Of a stretch of DNA of 64,000 nt, positions 63,742 to 64,000 are shown piece by piece. The notes beneath the pieces are model-generated. The model was not told the origin of the DNA. It saw only the letters and a program-made list of their open reading frames with translations, and made no database searches. The position numbers and the translations under genes were made by a program. The stretch is from Glandiceps talaboti (lineage: Eukaryota; Hemichordata; Enteropneusta; Spengelidae): contig NC_135551.1 of NCBI RefSeq assembly GCF_964340395.1, forward strand, positions 22,049,503 through 22,113,502, given 5' to 3'. The first letter of the stretch is position 1. Every line of letters starts with the position of its first letter.

Positions 63742-64000
63742 ATACCTAATCAGTGACAAGGCATTCACTTGGTAAAAGAGGAAAGCCATATTCGTTTTTG
63801 AGTCACTGCTTTTTTTTGTAGAATATCTTTTTACTGAATCATGGTACATGTATGTCCCCTATTGTAGAAACATTGCATGTTTGGTATTTAAAAAAACACA
63901 CACCCCTAAAATGATACAACAAAGTGTTATTTTCAGCGTTTACAGCTACTCATGTATCCTACTTGTAGTACACTAGAATTGACAGAGTTTAACCAATCAC

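Overview
The window is a piece of a metazoan nuclear genome. It has one long, intron-rich gene on the + strand, GT-AG introns, dense micro- and minisatellites, short interspersed repeats and one complete tyrosine-recombinase retrotransposon. The gene encodes an axonemal dynein heavy chain of the DNAH5/DNAH8 class (outer-arm heavy chain). I could chain 61 coding exons from position 153 to the stop codon at 63739-63741. Every junction keeps phase and the total is 4,038 residues. The family is usually about 4,600 residues long, so roughly the first 550-600 residues and the promoter lie upstream. A marine invertebrate is likely. A cephalochordate (amphioxus, Branchiostoma) fits best, because of the tRNA-derived SINE with an ATT-rich tail, the intact DIRS element, and minisatellites sitting on exon-intron junctions, which I recall being reported from amphioxus. 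The species assignment is inference.

Layout. 153-12072 (exons 1-13): N-terminal tail and start of the linker. 12673-19593 (exons 14-18): linker. 20182-23275 (19-23): AAA1. 23560-25806 (24-27): AAA2. 26586-31099 (28-34): AAA3. 31100-43004: one 11.9-kb intron holding a tRNA-SINE split by a 6.08-kb DIRS retrotransposon, an interspersed repeat and a CACT microsatellite. 43005-44891 (35-38): AAA4. 45286-49053 (39-43): stalk and microtubule-binding domain. 49641-53349 (44-49): AAA5. 53867-57770 (50-54): AAA6. 58868-63741 (55-61): C-terminal region. No second host gene was found on either strand.

The DIRS element (about 32845-38925) looks complete and young. It has 127-bp inverted terminal repeats identical by eye, an internal complementary region of about 97 bp, and three open reading frames: an SR-rich Gag-like protein, RT-RNase H with a methyltransferase-like tail, and a tyrosine recombinase. 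It lies in the sense direction and appears to have inserted at an ATT in the tail of a SINE.

The most unusual signal is in the introns. At many exon edges, the bases spanning a splice site (exon end plus intron start, or intron end plus exon start) recur in tandem inside the adjacent intron, from one extra copy to about 20. Clear cases are the donors of exons 1, 6, 19, 54 and 60 and the acceptors of exons 7, 19 and 31. Several donor copies have lost the GT dinucleotide. This looks like a recurring process that seeds minisatellites from splice junctions within one gene.
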